From contig JBAIAA010000074.1 in the NCBI GenBank assembly GCA_037893245.1, positions 2,976,001 through 3,040,000 of the forward strand: 64,000 nt of DNA, written 5' to 3'. Origin of the DNA: Crossaster papposus (lineage: Eukaryota > Echinodermata > Asteroidea > Velatida > Solasteridae). Shown here piece after piece: positions 10,941 to 23,200 of the stretch (positions are counted from its first letter, which is position 1; each line of letters starts with the position of its first letter). The notes below the pieces were generated by a model. That model did not search any database. It saw nothing but the letters and a program-made list of their open reading frames with translations, and was not told the DNA's origin. A program made the position numbers and the translations under genes.

Positions 10941-11344
10941 AAAACATCGCACTCAGTTATTCTTGCTTGCTTCTAGGAGCTAAACTTGTGTAATGTCTTA
11001 AAATTAATGTTGTAAGGGACAGATATATCAATACATTGCTTTATTCGTTTATTATTCACGAAGAGACGCGCTTGTTGTGCACAAAATCATATTTTGTCGA
11101 AATGGCGTAAAAGTGAACCGGGCATTTTTGCAGTTTAGACTCGCTCCCCTATGGCAAATTACACGGCGGAACAAATCGTTTTCACGAAGAGACGGGTATC
11201 TTTGCTGATCATTTTAGCTAAAAAAACCCTCTTTTTTGCAATTATTTCAAAACGTTGACATGCCCGTCTCTTTCTGAAACCGGTGACGTATTAATGCAAA
11301 TAAGTTTGAAGGAATTTCAATGTGAACAAAGAATTTAGCAAGGC
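10941..11344. other. No gene seen
   Basis: Contains two related stretches with ACGAAGAGACG, 11054-11080 and 11175-11200, that may be part of an old repeat. Nothing else is recognised. Confidence 0.35.
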
Positions 11345-11400
11345 GGTACTTGAACCTGCGACCTCCGGACCAGCGCTCTACTAACTGAGTTATCTTACTC
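11345..11400 (-). repeat. tRNA-like repeat fragment 1
   Basis: The reverse strand reads AACTCAGTTAGTAGAGCG and then GCAGGTTCAAGTACC, like tRNA A and B boxes. The acceptor stem is not convincing. Flanking words are shared with fragment 2, so this is a dispersed tRNA-derived repeat rather than a tRNA gene. Confidence 0.5.
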
Positions 11401-11627
11401 TAGTAATATTATGGCGGTCTCTCATATTGTCAGTATCTTTGTTTGAGGGCGCTTGTCAGAAGTCATAAACACCAGAATTCGGTGGAAGCCAGAAGCGACA
11501 TTGTGGGGATCACTCAATAAAGATATGACATATTATCTTTAATATTATCTTTAATACAAAAATAAACCACAAGGAAAACTGACTAGGTAAATTTGCATAC
11601 GTTTTAGGGTAAACAAAGAAGTGGCAA

Positions 11628-11696
11628 GGCGGGACTCGGACCAGCAACCTCCGGGATACTAGACCGGTGCTCTACCAACTGAGCTGTATTGCCATA
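11628..11696 (-). repeat. tRNA-like repeat fragment 2
   Basis: The reverse strand has a perfect D-arm (GCTCAGTTGGTAGAGC) and a T-arm-like GTCCGAGTCCC with a changed T loop (TCCGAGT). The outer acceptor pairs GGCAA/TTGCC hold but the inner pairs do not. Best read as a tRNA pseudogene or tRNA-derived repeat. Confidence 0.55.
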
Positions 11697-11790
11697 ATGT
11701 TAGCAAGCTTCTAAATTGTCAGTATTTCTGGTCGCAGTGGTATCAGTCATATAATGTTTAATAAGCCCCCCCCCCCCCCCCCCCCCCCCC

Positions 11791-12211
11791 AATCGTGGCT
11801 TTCATCAAATCAATATGAATGAAAATGTCTATGCATGGTATATCCTTGCAGCAACGCCTTTGTCCAGACTACTTAAATCAGTTCCCCGCTGACTCCAACG
11901 GCCACTATACAAGGCATAGCAATTGAACAAAGATGAGAAATTTGTCACCTGTAGGCGTCGGTACCTTGTTGTTGTATCAAACCGCAGAAAAAGCTTCATT
12001 AATTGAAATAAGTTATTTCATGCTAAATATGTAACGTGATTATCTTTGCCTTACTAATAACAAAAGCCTAATGTAACGACTGGCCGTCATCTGGCCAATG
12101 ATTGGACGGGGCCCCGGTGGGAGGGCCGTATTGTTGTCCACGGCTTTTGATTGGATAGGAGACGTTCACCATCTACCATGTCGCACGAACCCGTCTAAAA
12201 CGAAAGAACAC
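11791..12211 (-). repeat. Right arm of the large inverted repeat
   Basis: Reverse match to 9482-9770, starting next to a C run (11766-11790). A ~140-bp insertion at about 11955-12110 is not in the left arm. Confidence 0.8.
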
Positions 12212-12566
12212 TATTACGACTGACGGAGGACTGAGTCCAACCTGGGCTACTTTGAACTATACTATACTCGTATAGCCTGCTTTTAAAAAATGTCTGGTTT
12301 TTAATTACTCACACTCACTCAGTCACAGGCATTGAACTCTCCAGTTAAAATCTATGTTGGTAATAAGGCTTGCTCCTGTTCACACATTTCAACCTCTATG
12401 GTGGAGCGTAGGCCATTTTAATTGGTCTAAACTAACTATTTGGGAGCTTTTTGCGAATTAAACTGACTCGTGAGATCTTGGGGTTCTAATTCTGTTATGC
12501 TAATTTTTCATTGACTATAGTTTTGGTGTCCCGGATATAACCCCGGGTTTTATATGGTGAGACTCA
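12212..12566. other. No gene seen
   Basis: No exon, repeat family or RNA gene recognised. Confidence 0.3.
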
Positions 12567-13543
12567 TTATCACCATCCTGGGAACAAAATTCGCGTGCCG
12601 TATTCACTACAGAAGGGCGCTACACGATCTTTGGTACACCTGTTTTCGAAACCTTTGCTAGCATGGCCTTCGTTTTCAGCTTCGCCTCCGGCTATGCCTC
12701 CGATTTTCGAATCGCTAAGAAACAAATAGAAATTGAAGCAAATTGAAATATTCGAACTGTTGCCGGGGTTTATATAAATTCATTGGATGTTTCTGTTGTA
12801 CAAAGGCATCAGAATGTGGCTGGATCGTTCTCGCAGTTGGGAGCCTAAAAGCCTGAGACGAAACGAAGCCAGGAATTTGAAAAGGCCTAAAACATAATGC
12901 ATGTACTCCCAAGGAAAGCTAAGAAAACTGACGTCATTATGTCTCATTTGCACCACGGCCCCGGTGTGACTGCTCTTATTCCTCCATGTTTGTATGTACC
13001 TACTACCTGGGTTGATTTTATAACAAATAAATATAGGTAGGCCTAACATACCGTGTATTAATTTCGAAAAGGTTCAACGTGTTTATTATTTGCTAAACCC
13101 GCGATGTTAATTCATCATGCTCTTGCAAAATGTAAGTTCTTGCTTCGTTTCTGGAGATGATTTCCATAGAGAATAAAGTATTAAAAATGACATAAATTTT
13201 TGGATAATTAACATTTTTTTTTCCTTTCCATGGAAAAAGTCTAAAGTGCACCATTTAGCAGTTTAATGTATTTTTTTGGTGGATGCTGTAATTATGAAAA
13301 TTACTGTGGCTCACTTAAAAGAAAAGCGTGTGCATAATTCATAGGCCTAATGTATTTAGACCTAAAGGTACAGGCAATAACGCGTCCCGATCCCGTAGAT
13401 GCATTGGCACGCTATATAAAACGGTACTTTACAATGGCATTGTAAGTTTGGATGCACACATTTTGTATTACGAAGACACGGGTAAAAAAAACATGATAAT
13501 ATAATGGGTTAACGGTTTAATTACCCGTGCCTTCGAAGGACAC
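12567..13543. mobile_element. ~940-bp repeat, copy B
   Basis: Direct-orientation partner of 4288-5224, with small insertions (for example around 13370-13410). It keeps the ACGAAGACACGGGTA / TACCCGTGCCTTCG pair near its right end. The open frames on its minus strand also occur in copy A, so they reflect the repeat. Confidence 0.8.
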
Positions 13544-13662
13544 GTTTAATGAAATTTTTTATCTTTTTCTAAGGATATATTGTTGAGCGCCTTCTACAAT
13601 ACTTGTAATTGTAAGTAGGCATATATTATAGATAAGTAAATAATGCAATGAATTCCCGATAC

Positions 13663-13735
13663 TATAGCTCAGTCGGATAAATCACCCCATACAGTGCATC
13701 GCATACAGATCGGAAGTTGTGGGTTTGAAATCCTC
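13663..13735 (+). repeat. tRNA-like repeat fragment 3
   Basis: TATAGCTCAGTCGGATAAAT resembles an A box and GTGGGTTTGAAATCC a B box. The anticodon region is not convincing. Probably a tRNA-derived repeat. Confidence 0.4.
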
Positions 13736-14639
13736 AATGTTACTGTTTGTTTAAGTCTAGGTTTCTTTTCTTTTCTAATTTGCAGCTTTTGAGGATTACT
13801 AGAGTATTGATTAGTGACCACCTTGTTTTTAAATCGCAGAAAGATTAAAATGTACCAAGGTTGAAATGGAATCTTTGAAATGTACTGGTTTTAATATGCA
13901 TTCAACGCCTTTATTCTGTGGACATTTGGAAAGTTTCCCCGGTAAAAGCAGTCTTCTTTAACCCTCTGAAATCACTCAATGTGTATAAAAACAAATCTAT
14001 ATGACACAGTGCACTGAAGCCGTCGGGTATAATATCTTTTCAATTTTTAGACATCACAAAAAAATACACCATTCACGCCTTTAATCCAATTTTTAAATGT
14101 TTGTTATTTACAAATCCATATTCGGTCCGTATAACTGCAGAAAAAGCTGGCCATTTTCATATTGTGGGAGTTAATAAAATGAGGAAAAAAAGAATAAAAA
14201 AACAACAAAAAAAAACCCCAAGGCCAAATAAAAAAAAAACATGTTTAGCGTCATGCCTTTTTATTTTAAAGGAAGCCAGACACATCTTAATTCGAGTCAT
14301 GTAGTGAACATGTCACACCCTATTTTCCAATTTAAAATTAAAACATGGTTCACCCACGATTAAAAATTAAAATTCATGTGGGTCGATCATGTATGCATTG
14401 TACACGACTACACGTCACACACCCTAGCCTTCCTATTGGGAAAAATATTTTTTTTCCGGAGCATGTACACAGTGATGCTCAAGTCTAAAATACGATCTTA
14501 AAATTTTATTAGATTTAATTTTTTTATTATTTTTTTTTTCAAAAAGGAAGCGGGCGGTGACGCTAAACATGTTTGATTTTTTATTTGGCCTAAGTACAAA
14601 GTCGACGATGTGACAAAGACAATTTTTTAAGTGAAATTA
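13736..14639. other. AT-rich region, no gene seen
   Basis: Two stretches with AAACATG and GCCAAATAAAAA (about 14225-14250 and 14565-14590) are in inverted relation, which suggests an old foldback element. No exon is supported. Confidence 0.35.
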
Positions 14640-15345
14640 ACTTCCCACTAGTACGGCAGATAGTTGATGGGAATGCACCTTTGATGATACAAGCATGGAA
14701 TTTAACACACAGTCGGAGTTTGTCATGAGAAAGATATTTGGCTAATGGGCCATCGACAATTTGTCCTTTGAAGAAAAATATGACCCACCATGCCAAAACC
14801 AGGCAGAAGTCGGCAAATGCCATTTCGAGATATGGCATTGTACACACAAAAATGTGTTGGCGGTCGATTTTTTTTTTTTCATAAATCGTTAGTTAAAACT
14901 CTAATTTATAGGCTGTTCATGTTTAAACCTTTTTAAAAATCCCCGAAAGTGATAATATCGGCCTTTTCCTGATTTTTGTATGATAATGATGAACGACTTT
15001 AGTGCTCGTTTTCTCAAAAGCATCCCTTGACACTTCCTAACTTCAAAAAGACGTAACTTCAAAAGTATACCACCTATTTGAGTCCACTATAGCTTATTTT
15101 AAAGCTTAAAACGCTAGCAATCTCATATGAAAAATTTCGACTTCAGCCTGGTTTTGGGGTGGTGGGTCACAAATGTAGAATAACTAGCAATTGTCAATAT
15201 TTTCAAAATTGCTGTTATCGCTAGTTATTCTACCTATATTTCTTTAAAAGACAAATAAGTGATGGCCCTGTAGCCAAATATCTCTCTCATGGTATAATCT
15301 TGACCGTACGTGTACCAAATTTCATGCTTGTCTCATCAAATGCAC
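14640..15345. mobile_element. Foldback element with a nested MITE
   Basis: Arms at about 14690-14775 and 15243-15335 are inverted copies (CAAGCATGGAATTT / AAATTTCATGCTTG; AGATATTTGGCTA / TAGCCAAATATCT). Between them a TGACCCACC-ended element occupies about 14790-15175. Confidence 0.65.
14790..15175. mobile_element. TGACCCACCATGCC-ended MITE
   Basis: Left end ATGACCCACCATGCCAAAAC, right end GGTTTTGGGGTGGTGGGTCA. Inner words ATTTCGAGATATGGC and GGTCGATTTT relate it to the TGTGACC family. Confidence 0.65.
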
Positions 15346-15577
15346 AATTCCCCTAAATTTATCCCCTATCTGCCCCACTATACCAAATAGACCCTACTAC
15401 AGTGTATAATATATATTGTGTTAGATGCTTATGCTATAGATCTGAAAATGTGTGTTAGCAATGAAACAGAATAGTTAGTACACAGACACATGGTGTTTTA
15501 CACTAATTTTTGTTTTTTGCTGAAGAGCAATGCATGATTGACATATATATGTCTCGTGAAGCCTTGTTTCATCAAAA

Positions 15578-15760
15578 TGTGATCTGTCATCACAAAATGA
15601 GCCGAAAGTCAGACATTTTAAAAATTATGATATTTATACATCTGGATTCTGCAGAACAAGAGCTTTCCAATGGTTTACAACAAAGTTCACTGACAGTAAT
15701 ATACACCACCAACTTACTTGAGGTGGTAAAAATTGAGTTGGTACAAATCTTGCCATTGTG
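15578..15760. mobile_element. TGTGATCTGTCATCAC fragment
   Basis: One end of the TGTGACCTGTCATCAC family, followed by inner sequence (AGCTTTCCAATGG). The other end is missing. An (AAT)n run follows at 15763-15783. Confidence 0.55.
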
Positions 15761-15783
15761 TTAATAATAATAATAATAATAAA

Positions 15784-16060
15784 TAGGGAGACTAATTCTT
15801 CCCAATAGGCACTTGGGGAGACAAATTAGCGTAAGTTTTTAGGTAATAAGGAGACAGTGGCACTTAGGAAGACATTTCAGTGTCTCCCTAAGTGTCTAGC
15901 TACCCTAAAAAAACAATATTTGGGAGTTATTTTTGTCCTAGAACGACAGATTTTGGTCTAAATAACATAAATCTCGAAGATCATAGAGAAATGTTAGGGT
16001 AAACAAGTTAGGACTGTTTTAAGTTTGTGTACATCTCTATGGGATTGTCTCCCCAAGTGC
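15784..16060. repeat. Foldback sequence with CTTGGGGAGACA
   Basis: GGCACTTGGGGAGACAA near 15810 is matched in reverse by TTGTCTCCCCAAGTGCC near 16045, with further inverted words (GGAAGACATTTC, GTGTCTCCCTAAGTG) between. Probably a small non-autonomous element. Confidence 0.55.
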
Positions 16061-16074
16061 CTATTTGGAGGTAT

Positions 16075-16372
16075 ATTAATCATCCTTACTCGCAGCTGGT
16101 GTGCTGAATTGCGAAGGACGCAGCTACAACGTGGTCAAGTCGCTGGCACGTAAAGGCGCCTAGTATGGCCACATCGACTCATATATGACTACGGGGCACA
16201 GCCTGAGATCGAAAGTGTTTGATTTTTCCAGAAGGAGGAAAACCTGAGGACCGGGAGAAAAACTCTTGTGGCACAGGAGAGACCAACGCACAACTCTACT
16301 CACCTATGGTCCGGGTCAGGAATCGAACCCCGGGCCACATTGATGAGAGGCAAGCGCTTCACACACATGCCA
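16075..16372 (-). mobile_element. SINE-like repeat
   Basis: Shares ATCATCCTTACT..GCAGCTG..GAATTGCGAAGGA with 23117-23165, and ends with AATCGAACCCCGGGCC, a reverse B-box-like word. tRNA-derived SINE is the likely type. Confidence 0.5.
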
Positions 16373-16378
16373 CCCATG

Positions 16379-16699
16379 CAGGCCCGTACGCAGGATTGTT
16401 AATGGGGGGGGGGGGGGGGGGCCAATTTGTACTGATGGGACAAAAAATGGTACCAAAATTTTTCGTTTGCCAGTACTGCTACTTATACCATTATTTACCC
16501 CGGAAAATGTAGACCTTTTGGTAATTTGGGGGCGAATTTGTACTGATGGGACCAAAAATGGAACCAAAATTGTTCGTGTGCCAGCCAGTACAGTTACTTC
16601 TACATCAAAATACCATTATTTACCTCGAAAAATGTGGACCTTTTAGTAATTTGGGGGGGTGCGTACGCACCCGTCGCACCCCCCCTGCGTACGGGCCTG
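16379..16699. mobile_element. MITE with CAGGCCCGTACGCAGG ends
   Basis: 16-bp exact inverted ends. CCCATG lies directly outside both ends (16373-16378 and 16700-16705) as an apparent 6-bp target duplication. Inside, a ~110-bp stretch around TTTGTACTGATGGGAC is present twice. A G run begins at about 16406. Confidence 0.85.
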
Positions 16700-16834
16700 C
16701 CCATGTGTTACAGTAAATGCACAGTCAGCTCTGACAGACAGAATGAAATAGAATGAAGAGAAGTTTGACATAACAAACAAATGGGGAAAGGTAGCACAGG
16801 AGTAAGAGATTAAGGTTAACCTAAAAAACTAAAA

Positions 16835-17166
16835 GTTGACCACCCCTTCAGATTTTGTCTTTGACCCATTGTCTAGTCTTGCCCGAGACCCTTGTGTTAT
16901 TTCAGCGCCCGCGTGCAGAATCACTAACGTCGTAGCTTTTCCAAATCTCGATCTCGTGTGCCTTCTGGTCTCACGCATGCGTTTACAAAATGCAGCTGCA
17001 TCCACATTCGCACTGGAGCCGGTGTTTGACAAACGTACATGACAGATACAAAATCTGATTGCGCTTTCAAAAAAGTACAATAGTAACGTCTTGAAAACAA
17101 GACTACCCATTGTCTTGCAAAATGGCAATTTCTGACTTTCCCTTCATTTTGTGGTGGGTCGCAAAT
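16835..17166 (-). mobile_element. Diverged TGTGACC-type MITE
   Basis: The right end TTCATTTTGTGGTGGGTCGCAAA and left words GTTGACCACCCCTTCA fit the family in reverse; the left terminus is not clear. Confidence 0.45.
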
Positions 17167-17211
17167 TTAAAGAACTAAAAATATTTTTAAAAAATTAAAA
17201 GTACATATATA

Positions 17212-20200
17212 TCATCTGGTCGGTGGATTAATGAAGAGGTTTGGATAGAATCGGATGCCTTCTACTGATTCATCTCGGCACGCCTGGCCTGCTTCCTCTG
17301 CTGCTAACAACCTGTCAAAGAAGCAAATGATATAACGCAAAACATCACAACAATGAATTATTAATAAATGAAAGAGGAGGCACAACTGAAAATTAAGGAT
17401 GCACAAAACAAACAAAAAGCATGGGGGGGGGGGGGGAATAAATAGGGGTTCCTGAAACCTTGTCTTTGGCTTCGCCTCCGACTTCCGAATAACTGAGAAG
17501 CAAATAGAAATGAAAGCAAATGAAAATATTCGAACTTTTAGATTCATATCAATCAATTAAATGTTTCTGAAGCACTACAAGCCCCAGAATGTGGCTGAAG
17601 ATTTCGCAGTTGGGAGCCTAAAATTGCCTTAAGCCAAAGACGAAGACAAAGCCAGGGATTCAAGGAAACAAAAAGCCCATCCAACCCACTCTACTTCTTT
17701 GTTAGGGTGGGGGGGGGGGATAAATGATGGTTTGGGGTGATAAAACTAGGAACTCACCTCCCCTTGGCCAGTAGGATAGATATGCCGGTGTTTTGGGAAA
17801 GCTCGTCTGGGCTCAGCGAGTTCTTTGAAGTCAGCTGAAAAAGAACGACAAAGGCAACATTTTCAAGAACAATGAAGTTTAAATGACTTAGATTATCACA
17901 AAGCCCTGTCACTTGTGTTATATCATATGTGACCCAGCACAAGTAAATGAGACACTTTGCAGCAAAAATAAAAATTGAGATTTTGAAATCAAATCTCAAT
18001 TTTCATTTTTGCCGCAAAGTGTCTCATTTACTTGTGCTGGGTCACATATTTTTGTATGGCGGTTTTCATAATGTCTCTTTTTATATAAGCAACAATTCCC
18101 AAGGATGTAGTCAAGTCCATCACAAGTCCCTGTAAGTCCCTGCAAGTCCATCACAAGTCCTCCAGTTCCAATTCAAATCACAAGCTATTCAAATGAGCTT
18201 GTGAAAGGACTTGTGAAAGGACTTGCAGGGACTCGAATACAACTCTGACAATTCCCATCTGTTCTTCTGTATTTTTTACAAATAAATAAAAATGAAAAAA
18301 TTACAATGCTGATGACTATTTTCTGTCGGACACCAGTACACATACAAATTACGATGAGGACTTTAAAAATTATTTCTTGTTACCGTTGGTATATAAATAG
18401 GAATAAGGATAAAACTGCTGCAAACCGCTTACTGGCTGGAATGATCTAAAATATACAAATCAAATAAGTTAACAGTGCCTAATATTTCGATCTTAACAAG
18501 ATCTTCTTCAGAGACTAAATGACTGTGTACAAGAAACAGACATGTTTCTTGTACACAGTCATTTAGTCTCTGAAGAAGATCTTGTCAAGATCGAAATATT
18601 AGGTATATAAATAGGACAGCCTTCAAGTGGTAATTCACAATCCCCAGTTTTACCAGTTCTGCCGTCTGTTTGATGATGGCTTCCTCCCCCTTGGAGACCA
18701 GTTCAATCACCATGACGCCGCTACTGAAAACCCGCAGCCTCAGAGGTAGTCTAAGGGCCTCAAACTGTCGACAAGCATCCACGAGATCGTCAGGAGAAAG
18801 TAGCTGTTTCAGAAATTAAACAGACAAAATGTTCAAAATAAGCATTCTTTATCAAAGTGCAGAGGGAAAGGTAGAGGAATAAGGCCAAATGTTGCCCGAG
18901 AGTCTCAAATTTTTAAATGGGGTTTTTGTTTCAAGAATTTTGTTGAATCTGCATTGCAGTAAGTTGTCACTTTAAAGCAAGGCACCCTACTAACATGTTG
19001 TTGTAATACCCTGATTATTAGATCTTGGACCCTACCTCCATTCCTCGGGCCCTGTTGATTCTGCAGTACGCATCAGTTAAGGCCATCATGCCGCCACTCT
19101 CCTGCCAAACGTTAATAATCATGAGAGACAAAAACCCAAAATTACAAATGTGAAAAAGTTGGGAGGTGGGAAGAATTTTTTTAAGGGGTGAATTGGCCAG
19201 TAGTTTGTGACAAGGGTGTCAACAGAAGAGGGTCAAACCAGATGTTTAACCAGTTCGCACTGGGATTATTTTGACATTGACAGGGTCAGGCGCAGGATTG
19301 CTTTTTATGAACCTTAATCAGAGACAGGTTCAGGCCAGCATCTGTGGGTAGCACACCCTGATATTTCTTGCCTCGCTCCCTGCGAGCCGGTCGCTCCCTG
19401 CGAGCCGGTCGCTGTCAGATATCTCCGGCATTGATCGCGACGTGTTTATCCACATAGATCTTACCCAGGATGTTTCCACAAACTATTTATCTTATTGCCT
19501 TTTCGCCATGCAAACCTTGAAATCTTAAATGTTTATTCGTCATTTGTCTTGAATTCTGTAAAAACTTTGCGTGTATACACGTCAAGTGACGTGAATTGGT
19601 TAAGAGACGGGTTGGAGTTAGGGTTTATGTTGGGGTTAGGGTTAGGCTAGCCCAGGTTGGCAACGTTCTTCATTGCATTACGACTGACGTTCAGGGTATC
19701 AATGTATCCTGCCATAGCAAAAAAAAATAAAACAACATTTTTTCATATTTTTACCTGATGAAGGAAGCCAAAATCCCGCTTATGGCTTCCTTGTGTCTGG
19801 AACTACAGATCGTCATGGGTTATTAAAAGTGAATGTGTCTTTAGGCAACTTATTTACAGAAAATAAATTGCAAATCCACCCTTTTGGACGTGAACATCAC
19901 GTACGAACGTCCGACGTGCGTACGTGGGTACCCGGCAGCCGCGCCGGCCTGCCTCGCGCTTGCACGCTATGGCAGGATACATTGATACCCTGGACTCCGT
20001 CGCGTTGTACACAACGGAGGAGTCCAACCTGGGCTAGGGTTGAGCATACCTCTATTGGTGTAGTCAGTACATCTGCCAGCTGTTTGGCCAATTCCTTATG
20101 GTACTTGGTGCCCGTTCCATGCGTCTCTCTGGTGACAGGGTTGGCTATGCCAAGGCTTAGCAGATAGGACTTAAATTGCACTGTCTGAAAATTGAGAGAG

Positions 20201-23200
20201 AACAATCTTCATTTTGTTGAGTACACATTAGACATTTAAACTGCTGTAGTCAACAGTTTGAATCGAGTCTTGGAGTCTTGGTGCTCATATTTTAAGGCCC
20301 GAAGACGTAAAAAGCTTTTGTTGGAACGAAAAACGTGAAGAGTAAATAACATCATTATCATCATAGTCACCTCATCCTCTGTGATACTTCCTTGCTTGTC
20401 CTTAATCTTGTTGGCTATTGTTCTGGACAGATCAACCATTTCTTTTGCCTGTTCAAAAAAAAAAGGCGACAAAAGTTGGGTGCAAACAAACAATTAATAG
20501 ACGCAAACAACTTGCCTAGGTTTACATTTTATGTATTTTAACCATAACTCCCTACCCTATTTTTCTAACATATAACCTGAATCCTGCAAAATCCCGCAAT
20601 TCCAAAGTGTTGAAACTCAATGTAACTTGAATCCTGCAAAATACTTTATTACTGGTGACCACTGCCATGAATCCTGCTGAATCCTGCAGTGGGTTTACCA
20701 TTGAGCTATAAGCAGCCGAACATGGAACAAACAGCTGCTAATAAGTGCCCTATTACAACCAGGGTCTGCACACATGACCCTTGGTATGCAAAGGTTTCCT
20801 TTCCATGACACATAACTTACACCTTGACTGAAGCTCTATAAAGAATGTGCATAGAGCACGAGCAGTGTGATAAGTACAAAGTAACAAAGAACCCAAGTAA
20901 CCTCAATCCTGCAAATTCATCCGGCATTAGTTTAGGCCTTATGATCTGGATCCTGCATCATCCTCCAGTGGCAAAACCTCAATCCTGCAAAATCTTGCAA
21001 TTTTCTAAAAGGATTTTGGAGGATTCGGGATGGTTAAGGTTAAAAACAACTTCTAGATCTTGACAAGTGACTCCAAAACATGAATCAGTATTTGTCGTCT
21101 TACTGACACAATGTATCAATGGATCTCCCATATTGGACAGATTATTTAAACCACTATTTCGGAAATCTAATGCACTTACTTTGGTCATTAGCTTGTTTAA
21201 GTCTTCAAAGGCCTTGAAGAAAAAAAGAAAAACAAAAAATGTCACAAATGTTCACGACAAATAAACAGAACAAGGTGATGCAAACGTACACTTGTCAACA
21301 AAGTTCTGCAGAGAATTCCAATTATCCATGATGAAGGGCCCATATTTATTCCTTAAGATTAAACCAAAAAACAACAACAGTATTTGACCATATAGTGAAA
21401 TACTGTGAAAGAAATGGCAGGTGTTCCTTAACCAGTTCGCGCCGGGATTATTTTAACATCGCCGAGCCGACGGGCGGGATTATTTTTAACGAAACTCGAT
21501 CCGAAGCGGGTTGAGGCTGATAGTGCCGGGAAGCACACCCACGCATTTCCGGCCTTGCGCGCTGCTGACATACATTTCAGAACTTGAACTTGGCGTGTTT
21601 ATGCGTCATCCGTTTTGAATTTGGGGAAATCTTTGCGTTTATATACGTCATCCGGCGCGAACCGGTTAAAGGTAGAATCCATCATTTTCAGAAATTGAAA
21701 ATTTTTACTTCCGAATTATTAAAAAATATCTTACTTATTCGAAAGTAAATAATGATTGTAGGCATCCAGCAAAAATGATTGCACTAGATATCTTATAATT
21801 GTTCCGAAAAATTGAATTTTATAAAAACAAATTGGCGATCGCGTAAAAACTCAAGAACAACATAATAACCACTGCCCGAGGCCGGTTGAAAACGAATGCC
21901 GTTTTTCTTACTTTCCTCGCTATTCATGATTGTAAATCTTTGAACAGGTCAGTTAAACGATATTTACTAAGGGAATAAATGTGTGTTCGAGAGGTTTTAA
22001 TCACTCTGTTTAATACCGCTTGGAGTCTGGGTGCTGATAATTACCCGAGCCGAAGGCGAGGGTAATTATCAGCACCCAGACTCCAAGCGGTATTAAACAG
22101 AGTGATTAATACCGACCGAACACACATTTATTCCCATTCATAAATACCTTTTTTGTAAAATTCAGCCCCAAAAGCCCCGGAAATCAGGGAAAATTGTCGC
22201 AAGTAAATTTCGGTGTTTTGCCATTTTGTGTGTGTCAAATGACATGTTTCCGCCTCAGTCGCTCTACACAATACATGTAATAAAGCGTATTTACTAGGAA
22301 CCAGACTATTACTGCCATTGGCAACCTCGTTCCCAGGGTGTCGAGCTGTACGCGCCCAACACCACCTGTTCTTACTAAAAAATAAAGTGAGCCCTGGGGA
22401 CGGGTACAATGCGACATCGCGTGACGTATTTTGTTGCCAGTTGGTTTTAAACACTTCCAGCCATGTCTTTATCGTCCGTTTAATACCGGCCACGTGACGG
22501 GCTCTCGACCAATAGGAATGCCTAAACTGTCCCAGGTATTTATGAATATAAAATACAACCCCAAAATCCACCCATTCATGATAATTCAAGCAATTACCAA
22601 TGGTGTATCCTACCTTTGATTACATGTAGTCTGCCATGCTTACCTTGGATATATTTTGATCAGTGTCCCTCCACTTTTTCTCCAGGTTTCTCTCAATGCC
22701 AACAATACCAGCATGAATAGCTTTCGGCTGTAAAGCAAATCAGAGTATTATTACTCTCAAAACCACAACATTTCAGAAAAAAAATTAAAAAAAAAAAAAA
22801 AAAAACAATCGGGACTCAAAACCACCACTAATGATAATATGTAATACATATAAGTACTATTGTTGTGCTAAAAAGACAAAGTGTGATTTATTTTAAGTGA
22901 GTGGATTTTAATTTAAATGCTAAAACAAACTCTGCTCAGCACGGAAATTCTTTTCTAAACATTAGGCCCATTTCATGAAACTGCTGGAGCACGAAAATTT
23001 GCTAAGCACACAATCTATTTGCTGATGCCAACAAAAAATTCACGGAATTTATTCTGCCTACAACTGGTACTCAGCTAATTATTTGCTCAGCCCCCAAATG
23101 ATAATGATAATAATGGGGCTAATCATCCTTACTGGCAGCTGTGAAGCAGAATTGCGAAGGATGTCACATTATTACCCCGGTCATTGGGCAAATAAAACAT

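Noticed and set aside
11628-11696. Functional tRNA gene
   Set aside because: The acceptor stem pairs only partly and the T loop is altered; a related copy sits 250 bp away.
12780-13049. 89-codon frame (MLGLPIFICYKINPG...) and the related one at 4447
   Set aside because: Shadow frames of the ~940-bp repeat; the two copies do not keep the same frame throughout.
16316-16567. Paired frames with PPPPP and GGGG tracts
   Set aside because: They are read through the G run and the internal duplication of the CAGGCCCGTACG MITE.
22128-22589. 153-codon minus-strand frame
   Set aside because: It spans the boundary of two nested elements and shows no domain.
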